64,000 bases of DNA. It comes from Roseomonas sp. (GTDB lineage: Bacteria; Pseudomonadota; Alphaproteobacteria; Acetobacterales; Acetobacteraceae). The first letter of the stretch is position 1. Every line of letters begins with the position of its first letter. The stretch spans positions 1-64,000 of the forward strand of contig JADCFQ010000007.1 in NCBI GenBank assembly GCA_020249435.1, written 5' to 3'. Position numbers and translations under genes: made by a program. Below, piece by piece: positions 20,511 to 28,534 of this stretch. A model generated the notes under the pieces. The model was not told the DNA's origin. It searched no databases and saw only the letters and a program-made list of their open reading frames with translations.

Positions 20511-21683
20511 TCAGCCGGCACGCTCCAAAATTGAGACGTAATTCGCCACCGCCGCGCCGCCCATATTGAAGACGCCCGCCAAATCCGCACGCGGAAGTTG
20601 CATCGCCCCCGCCTGCCCGCAAAGCTGCATCGCCGCCAGCACATGCATGGAAACGCCTGTCGCGCCAATCGGATGGCCCTTGGCCTTCAACCCGCCCGAG
20701 CGGTTCACCGGCAGCTTGCCGTCCGCCGCTGTCCAGCCTTCAAGTGCGGCCCGGCCACCCTTGCCTTCGGGGGCCAGCCCCATGGCTTCATATTCAATGA
20801 GCTCGGCGATGGTGAAGCAATCATGGGTCTCCACAAAGGAAAGGTCACCCACACCTACCCCGGCCTGTTCATAGGCGCGCTGCCAGGCGGTGCGGGCGCC
20901 ATCAAAGCGGATGATATCGCGGGCCGCGATGGGCAGGTATTCATTCACCTGCACGGCGGCGCGGAAGCGCACGGATTTGGCCATGGTTTTTGCCGTCTCG
21001 GCATCGGCCAGCACCAGGGCCGCCGCGCCATCGGATACCAGGGAGCAATCGGTGCGCTTCAAGGGGCGCGCCACATAGGGGTTCTTCTCGCTTTCGTTGC
21101 GGCAGAAATCGAAGCCGAAATCCTTGCGCATTTGCGCCCAGGGATTGTCCACGCCATTCTTGTGGTTCTTGGCCGCAATCATGGCGAGTGCATCGGATTG
21201 ATCGCCATGGCGCTGGAAATAGGCTTCCGCGATGCGGCCAAACACGCCGGCAAAGCCGCCTTCAATGTCCGATTCCGTCTTGCGATAGGAAGCAGTCAGC
21301 AGGATCTCGCCAATCTTGGGGCCGGGGGTCGCAGTCATTTTCTCCGCCCCAACCACGAGCGCGAAGCGGCCGCGCCCGGCGGCAATGAAATCCCGCGCGC
21401 CATGGATGGCAGCACTGCCGGTTGCGCAGGCGTTTTCATAGCGCGTGATGGGGCGGAAGCGCATTTCCGGCACGCTTTGCAGCAGGAGCGAGGCCGGGAA
21501 GCCCTGCGGCGTGAAGCCCTCACCAAAAATGCCGACAAAGCCGGCATCAATTTCGGCGGGGGAAATCCCGGCATCCTCAATCGCGGCGCGGGCCACGCGG
21601 GCGATCAGGCTTTCCAGATCGGGTTCGCCTTCCAGCTTGCCAAAAGGGCTATGCGCCCAGCCAATGATTGCAGCTTCGGTCAT
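20511..21683 (-). CDS. Thiolase-family acetyl-CoA acetyltransferase
   Basis: A 390-residue thiolase of the SCP-x/acetyl-CoA acetyltransferase type. The active-site cysteine lies in RYENACATGSAAIHGARDF, the histidine motif is GGLKAKGHPIGATGVSM, and near the C-terminus NMGGAAVANYVSILE replaces the classic CxG motif. The family forms or cleaves 3-ketoacyl-CoA. The missing C-terminal cysteine context is usual in SCP2-like thiolases, whose substrates vary. No obvious partner gene flanks it. Confidence 0.88.
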   Translation of the reverse strand: MTEAAIIGWAHSPFGKLEGEPDLESLIARVARAAIEDAGISPAEIDAGFVGIFGEGFTPQGFPASLLLQSVPEMRFRPITRYENACATGSAAIHGARDFIAAGRGRFALVVGAEKMTATPGPKIGEILLTASYRKTESDIEGGFAGVFGRIAEAYFQRHGDQSDALAMIAAKNHKNGVDNPWAQMRKDFGFDFCRNESEKNPYVARPLKRTDCSLVSDGAAALVLADAETAKTMAKSVRFRAAVQVNEYLPIAARDIIRFDGARTAWQRAYEQAGVGVGDLSFVETHDCFTIAELIEYEAMGLAPEGKGGRAALEGWTAADGKLPVNRSGGLKAKGHPIGATGVSMHVLAAMQLCGQAGAMQLPRADLAGVFNMGGAAVANYVSILERAG

Positions 21684-21747
21684 GATGGGGTCTCCGGTTT
21701 ATGTGGCTTATGCCAGAGTGGGCCGGCCTTGTAACGCAAGGCGCGGC

Positions 21748-22722
21748 TTATTCCGGGTCAATACCAGCCGCGCGCAGAATGCGGGTGTATTTCTCGACGG
21801 CTTCGCGCACGAAGGTCATGACCTGCGCATTGGTTTCAAAACCGGGTCGCGGCGTCACACCGGCTGTCTCATTCAGGCGGGTGGCGGTTTGCTGGACCGC
21901 CTGGCGGAAGGCGGCGCCCAGTGTCGCCACGGCCTCAGGCGGCGTGCCGCGGGGTGCGACCACTGGGAAAAATTCCTCAAACACCACGCCGGGCATGCCG
22001 GCCTCCGGCGCATTTGGCAGATCGGGCAAGGCCGGGCTGCGGTGGTCCGACAAGACCGCCAAGGCGCGCAAATTGCCGCCGCGCACCTGGCCGAGGGATG
22101 AGGCCATGGTCGGCGTGCCAAAATGCGCCTCGCCCGAGACCATCGCCGCGACGCCCGGGCCGCCGCCCCGGTAATGCACGGTCTCCACCTGCACATTCAT
22201 GAGGTTCATGAACAAAAGCCCGCCGATATGCGGGCCGCTGCCAATCCCCGCCGAGGCATAGTTGAAGCGCCCCGGATTGGCGCGCAGCAGGGCGACAAAC
22301 TCCTGCGCCGTACGCGCTTCAACGCGGGGATTGACCACCAAAAGATGCGGCGAAAAGCCAACAATTGCGATGCCTTCGAAATCCGTCACGGTGTTATAGG
22401 GCATGCGCGAGACCATGGCCGGCACGGTGGCGAGCGAGCTATTGATCAGCAGCGTATAGCCATCCGCCGGGGCGCGTGCCGCAGCTTCGGACCCGATCAC
22501 GCTGCCGGCGCCAGCGCGGTTTTCGACAATCATGGGCTGGCCGAGAATCTGGCCCACGGCCTCAGCCAGGATGCGGCCAACAATATCATTGGAACCGCCC
22601 GGCGCAGCGGCGACAATCAGGCGGATCGGGCGCGTAGGGCGCCAGGCGCCCTGCGCACGCAGGACGCTGGGGGCGAGGCCAGCGGAAAGGGCAAGGCCAA
22701 GGGCTGTTCTGCGCTGCATCAT
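21748..22722 (-). CDS. Bug/TctC-family periplasmic solute receptor
   Basis: A 324-residue secreted solute-binding protein. The N-terminal signal is MMQRRTALGLALSAGLAPSVLRAQGAWRPTRP. The body has family marks RLIVAAAPGGSNDIVGRILAEAV, MIVENRAGAGSVIGSEAAARAPADGYTLL and FNYASAGIGSGPHIGG. Such proteins bind carboxylates for tripartite tricarboxylate transporters, but no TctA/TctB genes are adjacent; orphan Bug receptors are common in Acetobacteraceae. The start at 22722 is preceded by GGAGG (22731-22740) and removes 39 spurious upstream codons. Confidence 0.92.
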   Translation of the reverse strand: MMQRRTALGLALSAGLAPSVLRAQGAWRPTRPIRLIVAAAPGGSNDIVGRILAEAVGQILGQPMIVENRAGAGSVIGSEAAARAPADGYTLLINSSLATVPAMVSRMPYNTVTDFEGIAIVGFSPHLLVVNPRVEARTAQEFVALLRANPGRFNYASAGIGSGPHIGGLLFMNLMNVQVETVHYRGGGPGVAAMVSGEAHFGTPTMASSLGQVRGGNLRALAVLSDHRSPALPDLPNAPEAGMPGVVFEEFFPVVAPRGTPPEAVATLGAAFRQAVQQTATRLNETAGVTPRPGFETNAQVMTFVREAVEKYTRILRAAGIDPE

Positions 22723-22920
22723 GGATTGTTTTCCTCCCTCAATGTCTTCTTTTGTTTGGCTCCGGCTGCAAATGAAGCCGAATACGGCGCCGATTGGAAG
22801 AGTGTTCTGGCGCCAGCAGCCTTTCCCATTGATGTTCATTCACGGGATAACGCCCAAGCCTTGGGTGGATCGCCTTCTGCAAGCCGCAAGGCGGTTTAAG
22901 CCGGTCCGGAACGGCCCGCA

Positions 22921-23523
22921 TCATGGCCTTGGCAAGGGCAGCTTCAAGGCTGGCAGCGGAGCGGCGGCGGCACCTGGGGCCAGGAAGGGCAAATTCTGGG
23001 GGGATGCTTCCCCTGTGCCTGCATCGGCTTCAAGCGCGATCTGAGCGGACATCAGGGCGATTTGGGCGGTAATGGCGCTATCCACTGGCACCCGCCGCAA
23101 ATACTCGGAGGATGCAGAAGGCGGCATTCCCATTTCCAGGGTTGCCCCTTGCACCAGAATGCCCGCATAGCCTTCGAGCAGGATATCTATGGCGGTGAAG
23201 TTGGCCGGCGATTCCTCCTGCCGGATGGCGATACCGTCAATCAGGTCCCCGACGCGGTAGGCGCTGCCCTGGAACACCACGCCTTGATCCGGCAGCATCA
23301 GCAGATCCTCGCGCGGCGCCATATTGCCAAGCACACCGGCCAGCACGCGAATGATCGGCCCTCGATAGGGGATTTGACGAATACCAAGCACACGCTGGAA
23401 GGGCGCGATACCAGGCGTTGCCGCCAGCAGCATGATGCCGGGACCAAGGCTTGCCGCGTGGCGATCCCCGCGCGAGGTCATGACCCGCGCATCCGCCGCT
23501 ATTCCCTTCAAGATGAAGCTCAC
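22921..23523 (-). CDS. Unidentified protein, GTG start
   Basis: A 200-residue protein I do not recognise. From a GTG at 23523 with GGGGAG a few bases upstream it reads VSFILKGIAADARVMTS, then a mixed hydrophobic/charged body with DLIDGIAIRQ and DILLEGYAGILVQGATLEMG, and an alanine/proline-rich C-terminus. The frame remains open up to 23631, but the upstream part (Cys/Arg-rich) looks non-coding. No signal peptide or membrane helix is clear. It is the last probable host gene before the prophage. The opposite-strand frame over the same DNA is rich in His/Arg/Gln and looks like a shadow. Confidence 0.6.
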   Translation of the reverse strand: MSFILKGIAADARVMTSRGDRHAASLGPGIMLLAATPGIAPFQRVLGIRQIPYRGPIIRVLAGVLGNMAPREDLLMLPDQGVVFQGSAYRVGDLIDGIAIRQEESPANFTAIDILLEGYAGILVQGATLEMGMPPSASSEYLRRVPVDSAITAQIALMSAQIALEADAGTGEASPQNLPFLAPGAAAAPLPALKLPLPRP

Positions 23524-23710
23524 CTGTCTCCCCACGCGTTCATGAAGCCGTCGCGTCAATACAATATGACACCGGGTTGGGAGAAGGATAGCCCAGCGCG
23601 GCACGCGGCATGCTGAGCAAATTCGGAGCACTCCTGCCTTTCACGGACGCCGCACCCCATGCCGCTTGATCTTTCGGCCCTGCCAGTGTTCCTTGACACA
23701 TCATTCTAGA

Positions 23711-23750
23711 CATCCGGGATCGACCGGGATGATCGGGGATGGAATGGGAT
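23711..23750. repeat. Four 10-bp blocks ending GGGAT
   Basis: Four consecutive 10-mers end CCGGGAT, CCGGGAT, CGGGGAT and ATGGGAT, so the core recurs once per helical turn. The block lies immediately outside the probable prophage left end, so it is probably host sequence, but it might belong to the phage terminus. Confidence 0.6.
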
Positions 23751-23756
23751 AAGGTG

Positions 23757-23838
23757 CGAGAAAAATTGGGTTTTCTCCGGATGATCGACAAAAATTGGGT
23801 TTTGCCAAGGTTCTGGACAAAAATGGGTTTTTCGCCGG
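23757..23838. repeat. Three 29-bp-spaced motifs, probable transposase end sites
   Basis: The cores AAAAATTGGGTTTT at 23761-23774, the same at 23790-23803, and AAAAATGGGTTTTT at 23819-23832 are spaced exactly 29 bp apart, in the same orientation, with partly conserved flanks (CGA/GA before, CCGG or similar after). Mu-type transposases bind several such sites at each end, and these lie on the outer side of the repressor as in Mu. Binding is an inference. Confidence 0.7.
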
Positions 23839-23895
23839 AAGTGACGTTCGGTCATGGATAAAGAGCATCATCCTTCTTAGCCTCTCAAGCGGTTC

Positions 23896-24552
23896 TTAAG
23901 AGCGTACCGGGCCGCCCTGCCAGATGACCTGGCCCAGCACTTCGAGGGTCGGGGTTTCGACTGCGGGCACTTCCTCAGCGTCATATTTCGGGTTGTCGGA
24001 TTTCAGGACCACGGACCCGTCCCGGCGCAGGTCAATGCGCTTGACCAGCAGGCCCCCGCCGATCGCCAGCACGTAGATGAAGCTGCCTTCGATGCGGCGC
24101 GCCGAGGTATCCACCAGCAGCAAATCTCCGTCCCGGATGGTGGGGTCCATGCTGTCGCCGGAGGCGGTCAGCAGGGCCAGGTTTTGGGGCGCTCGGCGCA
24201 GGGTCTGCTTCAAAAAACTCTCGGAAAATGCGATGAAGTCTACAAGGTGGTCGCTGCGGAGACCGCCATTGTTTCCCGCTGCCGCGCGGGCTTCCACCAG
24301 GGGCAAAAGCACGTAGCCGGGCGGGGTGGCGGGCGCCTCAGCGGGCGTTGAATCGCCCTGCATCGGGCCTTCCCCGGTGGCGAGCCATTCCAGCCGGACG
24401 CCCGTGGCGCGGGCCAGCGAAACCAGCGCTGAGGACGGCAATTCTCGGCCCCCGCGATAGCGGTTGAGCGTGCCGAGATACATCTCCGCCCGGCGCGCCA
24501 CGGCGCTTGGCCCGCCCGACTGCGCGATGGCTTGATCCAGCCGGAGCGACAT
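23896..24552 (-). CDS. Prophage repressor, HTH plus S24 peptidase domain
   Basis: A LexA/CI-like repressor. From the ATG at 24552 it has 218 residues: an N-terminal helix-turn-helix (RLDQAIAQSGGPSAVARRAEMYLGTLNRY) and a C-terminal S24 domain with catalytic serine in SGDSMDPTIRDGD and lysine in GGLLVKRIDL. This predicts RecA-stimulated self-cleavage and SOS induction, unlike the Clp-controlled repressor of phage Mu. A GTG at 24669 would add 39 residues, but that stretch is low-complexity and made of the operator-like repeats, so the shorter form is preferred. The SD before 24552 (GGAG) is unusually close. Confidence 0.85.
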   Translation of the reverse strand: MSLRLDQAIAQSGGPSAVARRAEMYLGTLNRYRGGRELPSSALVSLARATGVRLEWLATGEGPMQGDSTPAEAPATPPGYVLLPLVEARAAAGNNGGLRSDHLVDFIAFSESFLKQTLRRAPQNLALLTASGDSMDPTIRDGDLLLVDTSARRIEGSFIYVLAIGGGLLVKRIDLRRDGSVVLKSDNPKYDAEEVPAVETPTLEVLGQVIWQGGPVRS

Positions 24553-24581
24553 TTCTCCGGAGGGAGCATCCTCATTTTCGC

Positions 24582-24713
24582 TTCCACCTTCCGACCCGGA
24601 AGGTGGAACTGGGCTTCCACCTTCTTTCTTCGGTTCCACCTTCGGTTTTTCCTTAACTAAAACAGACACTTAAAGAGATTCCAGGCGAAATTCTCCAAAC
24701 GGAGAAGGTGGAA
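24582..24713. promoter_or_regulatory. Operator-like array of TTCCACCTT 9-mers
   Basis: Five exact copies of TTCCACCTT or its complement: 24582-24590, 24600-24608 (inverted), 24615-24623, 24634-24642 and 24705-24713 (inverted). The array lies between the repressor and the divergent Ner-like gene, and the last copy is 12 bp upstream of a TTGACG -35-like hexamer. This is where Mu-type operators O1-O3 lie, so these are the probable repressor or Ner binding sites. Confidence 0.7.
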
Positions 24714-24724
24714 CAAAAAAACGC

Positions 24725-24753
24725 TTGACGGCTAACTCCATTTGGATCAATCT
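24725..24753 (+). promoter_or_regulatory. Possible early promoter
   Basis: TTGACG at 24725-24730 is a good -35 hexamer. A weak -10 (CAATCT) follows after 17 bp. It faces the early operon and lies next to an operator-like 9-mer, as expected for a repressor-controlled early promoter. Confidence 0.4.
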
Positions 24754-24766
24754 GATTTTCAGGAAG

Positions 24767-25138
24767 ATGAAAACCGACCACCCAAAGGCACCCCTGTTGC
24801 GCGCTAAACCCATCACCCGAACTCCTCAAGATTGGCACGTGGAGGACATCAAAGCCGCCATCCGGAAAACCGGCATGACGCTTTCTGACCTCAGCCTTGC
24901 GGCCGGGTTTTCCGAGGGTGCAGCCACGCGCGCCCTGCTGACACCTTGGCCCCGGATGGAGGCCGCGATTGCTGCGCGCCTTGGCCGCGAGCCCCACGAA
25001 ATATGGCCCAGCCGATACTCGCCTGACGGGCGACCCATGGCTGGGCTGCATATCAGGCGCCGCAAAGACCTAGCGCCTGCCACCCCGCCCCGCAACGTCA
25101 GAAAAGAGAGAGCCAGTGAACAACGCGCCTATGCTTGA
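24767..25138 (+). CDS. Ner/Nlp-like DNA-binding regulator
   Basis: A 123-residue protein with an Nlp/Ner-type helix-turn-helix: DWHVEDIKAAIRKTGMTLSDLSLAAGF, then SEGAATRALLTPWPRMEAAIAARLGREPHEIWPSRY. In Mu, Ner turns down early and repressor transcription. The ATG at 24767 follows AGGAAG directly; an apparent earlier TTG start is really the -35 hexamer. The C-terminal 30 residues are basic. Its 3' end overlaps the ParB-like gene by 23 bp. Confidence 0.85.
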   Translation: MKTDHPKAPLLRAKPITRTPQDWHVEDIKAAIRKTGMTLSDLSLAAGFSEGAATRALLTPWPRMEAAIAARLGREPHEIWPSRYSPDGRPMAGLHIRRRKDLAPATPPRNVRKERASEQRAYA

Positions 25139-25937
25139 CCCCATTGAAATGATCCCGGTGGATCAAATTCATGTCGAGGACCGCCTGCGGACGGTCAACC
25201 CGGACCATGCCGCGCTGATCGCGGAGAGCTTCCGCACCAATGGCCAGATGACGCCGATTGAGGTGCGCCGGAATGACGCCGGCAAGTTTGTGCTGGTGGC
25301 GGGCGCGCATCGCCTTGCCGCTGCCCGGCTGGCTGAAATGGACCAGATCGCGGCCAGCATCATTGAAGCCGATGAAGACCAGGCGCGGCTGCGCGAGATT
25401 GACGAAAACCTATGCCGCCGCGACCTGACCGAGCTTGACCGCGCCACCTTCCTGGCCGAGCGCAAGGCGGTCTGGATCAGGCTCAATCCAGAAACCGCTG
25501 TATCTGGAAGGAAGAAATTAAAGACAAATTTGTCTTTAATTCCAACCTTCGCCGAAGATGCCGCCGAAAGGCTGGGGCTTTCCCCCCGATCAGTGGACCG
25601 CGCGATCCGCCGGAACAATGCGCTGGCCGATGATGTGAAGGGCATGCTGGCCCATTCCAAATGGGCCGATAATGGCAGCGTTCTGGATGGCCTGACCAAG
25701 CTGGACCATGCCAAGCAACGCAAAGCGGCTGAGGCCCTGACCCGCGAAGAAGGGCCAGCCCGCAACCTTGCCGCCGCCATTGCGGAATTCACCCCCCGCC
25801 CCAAGGGCGCCGCCGCCGCAGAAGCCTCGCAGGAATATGAACGGCTGATCAATTCCTGGCGGAAGGCCCGGCAGGCAGCCCGCAAGCGCTTTATCGATTT
25901 CCTGGTCGCCGAAGGCGAAATCGGGGGTGAGCGGTGA
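25116..25937 (+). CDS. ParB-like nuclease-domain protein
   Basis: A 273-residue protein. Residues about 8-95 form a ParB/Srx-type domain: IPVDQIHVEDRLRTVNPDHAALIAESF, then TPIEVRRND and VLVAGAHRLAAARL, which matches the GxHRxxA box. A KorB-like helical domain follows (DAAERLGLSPRSVDRAIRRNNAL), then a basic C-terminal helix. The family binds DNA and some members hydrolyse CTP or cut DNA. Similar genes occur in the early operon of Mu-like alphaproteobacterial phages; the role there is unknown to me. GTG start at 25116; ATG at 25131 is possible. Confidence 0.8.
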   Translation: MNNAPMLDPIEMIPVDQIHVEDRLRTVNPDHAALIAESFRTNGQMTPIEVRRNDAGKFVLVAGAHRLAAARLAEMDQIAASIIEADEDQARLREIDENLCRRDLTELDRATFLAERKAVWIRLNPETAVSGRKKLKTNLSLIPTFAEDAAERLGLSPRSVDRAIRRNNALADDVKGMLAHSKWADNGSVLDGLTKLDHAKQRKAAEALTREEGPARNLAAAIAEFTPRPKGAAAAEASQEYERLINSWRKARQAARKRFIDFLVAEGEIGGER

Positions 25938-26053
25938 TGGACGCGCGCCGCCTGCTGCGCGCCGCGCTGGGCGGCGCGGCCTTTGCCGGGTGCATCCTTG
26001 GCTTCTTCTGGTTCGGCACGCTGGCCTTCGTGGCCGCTGGCATCAAACCCTGA
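25937..26053 (+). CDS. Small membrane protein
   Basis: A 38-residue ORF, starting by TGATG overlap with the stop of the ParB-like gene. After a basic start (MDARRLLRAALG) it has one hydrophobic helix (FAGCILGFFWFGTLAFVAAG). It may insert in the inner membrane. The function is unknown; the overlap and clear hydrophobic segment support coding. Confidence 0.55.
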   Translation: MDARRLLRAALGGAAFAGCILGFFWFGTLAFVAAGIKP

Positions 26054-26062
26054 GGCTCGGCC

Positions 26063-26515
26063 ATGGTTCGCCACCCCGGACAGCCTGACCTTTTGGATTG
26101 GCAACCGCCTGAGGCGGTGAAGCGCTTCCCGGAAGAACAGGTGCGCGCCGCCAGCTTTGCCGCCCGCGTTTCCCGCGCGGTGGCCGTGGCGCTGGCCGAT
26201 GCGGATGTGGACCGCGAAACCATCGCCGCGCGCATGTCCACGTTCTTGGGTGAACGCGTTTCGCCCGCGATGCTGGATGCCTATGCCAGCCAGGCGCGCG
26301 AAGATCACCGGATCAGCGTGCCGCGGCTGATGGGCCTGCTGCATGCCACGCGCGACCGTCGGCTTTTGGAATTGCTCGCGGAGCCCATGGGCTGGGCGGT
26401 GATCGAACGCCGCCACCTGCCGCTGATCGAGGTCGCGGCCATCCGTGAACATGAAGATGAATTGCGCCGGCGGCGGGAATTCCTGATGCGGTCGGCCAGG
26501 AGCGGCGCATGTTGA
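26063..26515 (+). CDS. Unidentified early phage protein
   Basis: A 150-residue protein placed directly ahead of the transposase and overlapping it by 7 bp. It has a helical central part (RVSRAVAVALADADVDRETIAARMSTFLGERVSPAMLDAYASQ) that could be a helix-turn-helix-like fold, and ends with a charged helix. In Mu-like phages of this group a regulatory-like gene is often found between ner and A, but I cannot name the family. Confidence 0.65.
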   Translation: MVRHPGQPDLLDWQPPEAVKRFPEEQVRAASFAARVSRAVAVALADADVDRETIAARMSTFLGERVSPAMLDAYASQAREDHRISVPRLMGLLHATRDRRLLELLAEPMGWAVIERRHLPLIEVAAIREHEDELRRRREFLMRSARSGAC

Positions 26516-28503
26516 ACCCGGCGCAAACAGATCGCTGGTTCACGCTGGCTGAATTGGCCGCGCTTGACCTGCCGGGCATTCCGAACACGCGGCGCGGGCT
26601 GGCCATGCAGGCAGACCGCGAAGAATGGAACCATGAAGCCGCCGAAGGCCGGTTGTGGCGCCGCAGGCAGGGCCGTGGCGGCGGCATTGAATACTGGATT
26701 GGCGTGCTGCCCAGCTTCACGCAGGCGAAGCTGCTGGCCAAGGAAGCGGCGCAGAACCCCGCCCCCGCGCGCGATACCGCGCTGCGCCAATTGAGCGATG
26801 AGGCCGCGTGGCAGGGCTATGACCGCGCCGCTGATAAGCACAAGCAAAGTGCGGCGAAGCGCGTGGCCGCGCTGGATGCGATTGAGACGCTGGTGGCGCA
26901 GGGCAGAGCGCGCAGCGTTGCCATTATGGAAGTGGCCGCGACGCATGATGTTTCCCGCACCGCGATTTATGCCTGGGCGGCGCTGGTTGATGGCGTGCCG
27001 CGCGCGCATTGGCTGGCGCGGCTGGTGCCGCAATATGTGGGCGCGAAAGGCCCGCGCGCTGCCTGCGCGGATGATGCCTGGGAATGGTTGCGCGCGCGCT
27101 ATCTGCTGCCGAACCGCCCGACCTTCGAAGCCTGCTTCCGGGATTTGGAGCAGGTGGCCGTGCAAAAGGGCTGGCAATTGCCATCCGCCCGCACGCTGCG
27201 CCGGCGCATTGATGCGCTGCCGGCCACGGTGGTGGCGTGGCATCGCGAAGGCCCGGACGCGACAGACCGCATGTTCCCCGCGCAGCGGCGCGACAGATCA
27301 CACCTGCATGCGCTGCAATGGGTGAATGCTGACGGGCATAAATTCGATGTGTTTGTGAAGTGGCCAGATGGCACGGTGGCGCGGCCCATGGCGGTGTTCT
27401 TCCAGGATTTGTATTCCGGGAAGCTGCTGACCTGGCGCGTGGCGCAGGCCGAGACGGGCGACACCTTCCGCCTTGCCTTCAGTGATGTGGTGGAGCGCTA
27501 CGGCATCCCCGGCGCGGTGACGATTGATAACACGCTGGCCGCCGCGAATAAGACCATGAGCGGCGGGTTGAAGCGGCGCTTTCGCTTCAAAATTCGCGAA
27601 GAAGAACCGCTTGGCATTTTCGCCAGCCTTGGCGTGGCGGTGCATTGGGCGAAGCCGTTCAGTGGCCAGTCAAAACCGATTGAGCGCGCCTTCGGCGACC
27701 TTGCGCGCGACATCGCGCGGCACCCGGCCTTTGTCGGTGCCTGGACCGGCAATAAACCAACCGACAAGCCGCATGATTACGGCAAGAAATCCGTGCCGCT
27801 GGCGGAATTTCTGGCGGTGCTGGAACCGGCCATTGCCGAACATAACGCCCGGCCTGGTCGCAGCGCGTTGAATTGCCGTGGCCGGTCCTTCGATGACACT
27901 TTTGCCGAAAGCTACGCCACCGCGCCGATCACGCGCGCGACCGAAGCGCAGCGGCGCATCTTCTTGCTGGCGGCGGAAGAAGTGCGCGTGCGCCGTGATG
28001 GCACGATCCATCTGCTGGGTAATCGCTATCATGATGCGCGGCTGGTGGAGCTGCGGGGGCGGAATGTCGCGCTGCGGTTCGACCCAGACAAGCTGCATGC
28101 GCCGGTCCACGTTTATTTGGCGAATGGCGATTATTTCTGCACCGCTGAATGCTGGGCTGATCAGGGCTTTGGCGATACGGACGCCGCGCGCCGCACCGCG
28201 ACCGCCGTGCGCCAGCGCCGCCGTGGCCTGAAGCTGCTGGCCGATGCCGAAGCGCGCATCAGCGCCGAACAGCTTGCGCGCGATATCGCCGCCGCCCAGC
28301 GCGACATTCCAGACCCACCCGCCCCGCAAGTGGTGCGCCCGCTTTTCCGTGGCGCGGTGGCGCTGAAACCCAAACCAGAGACGGAGGAAGAAACTTCGGA
28401 AGCGCGGTCCGAAAGGCTGTTTGTGGCAGCGCGCGCCAGCATGCGGCAGGGCCAGGCGCCCGCGCATCTGCGCCTGCTGAACACTGACGATCCCGAGGCG
28501 TGA
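26509..28503 (+). CDS. MuA-type DDE transposase
   Basis: A 664-residue transposase, essentially the length of Mu A (663). The N-terminal Mu DNA-binding winged helix is seen in WFTLAELAALDLPGIPNTRRGLAMQADREEW. The core has D275 in WVNADGHKFD, D340 in VTIDNTLAA and E392 in SKPIERAFG, close to Mu D269/D336/E392. The C-terminal region (about 490-664) should carry MuB and ClpX contacts. It catalyses strand transfer for integration and replicative transposition. All three catalytic residues are present, so it is probably active. Confidence 0.95.
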   Translation: MLNPAQTDRWFTLAELAALDLPGIPNTRRGLAMQADREEWNHEAAEGRLWRRRQGRGGGIEYWIGVLPSFTQAKLLAKEAAQNPAPARDTALRQLSDEAAWQGYDRAADKHKQSAAKRVAALDAIETLVAQGRARSVAIMEVAATHDVSRTAIYAWAALVDGVPRAHWLARLVPQYVGAKGPRAACADDAWEWLRARYLLPNRPTFEACFRDLEQVAVQKGWQLPSARTLRRRIDALPATVVAWHREGPDATDRMFPAQRRDRSHLHALQWVNADGHKFDVFVKWPDGTVARPMAVFFQDLYSGKLLTWRVAQAETGDTFRLAFSDVVERYGIPGAVTIDNTLAAANKTMSGGLKRRFRFKIREEEPLGIFASLGVAVHWAKPFSGQSKPIERAFGDLARDIARHPAFVGAWTGNKPTDKPHDYGKKSVPLAEFLAVLEPAIAEHNARPGRSALNCRGRSFDDTFAESYATAPITRATEAQRRIFLLAAEEVRVRRDGTIHLLGNRYHDARLVELRGRNVALRFDPDKLHAPVHVYLANGDYFCTAECWADQGFGDTDAARRTATAVRQRRRGLKLLADAEARISAEQLARDIAAAQRDIPDPPAPQVVRPLFRGAVALKPKPETEEETSEARSERLFVAARASMRQGQAPAHLRLLNTDDPEA

Positions 28504-28534
28504 TCCTCGGTTCTCCCCAAACCAAGGAATGATT

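Larger units (their letters stand above)
23524..23895. other. Host/prophage junction region without genes
   Basis: This 372-bp stretch has no convincing gene. It contains a 10-bp-phased block (23711-23750) and three 29-bp-spaced A/T-rich motifs (23757-23838), then about 57 bp up to the 3' end of the repressor. By Mu layout the left prophage end should lie here. A TG at 23755-23756 directly before the first motif is the best terminus candidate, but I could not confirm a target-site duplication because the right end is outside the window. Confidence 0.6.

Noticed and set aside
20598-21734. 378-codon rightward frame over the thiolase
   Set aside because: Antisense shadow; the opposite strand has complete thiolase active-site motifs.
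23062-23616. Rightward frame opposite the unidentified 22921 gene
   Set aside because: Very rich in His/Arg/Gln; the leftward frame has an SD-supported start and balanced composition.
23540-23791. Leftward 83-codon frame at the prophage junction
   Set aside because: Runs over the repeat motifs; low complexity, no SD, mixed Ser/Pro/Arg composition.
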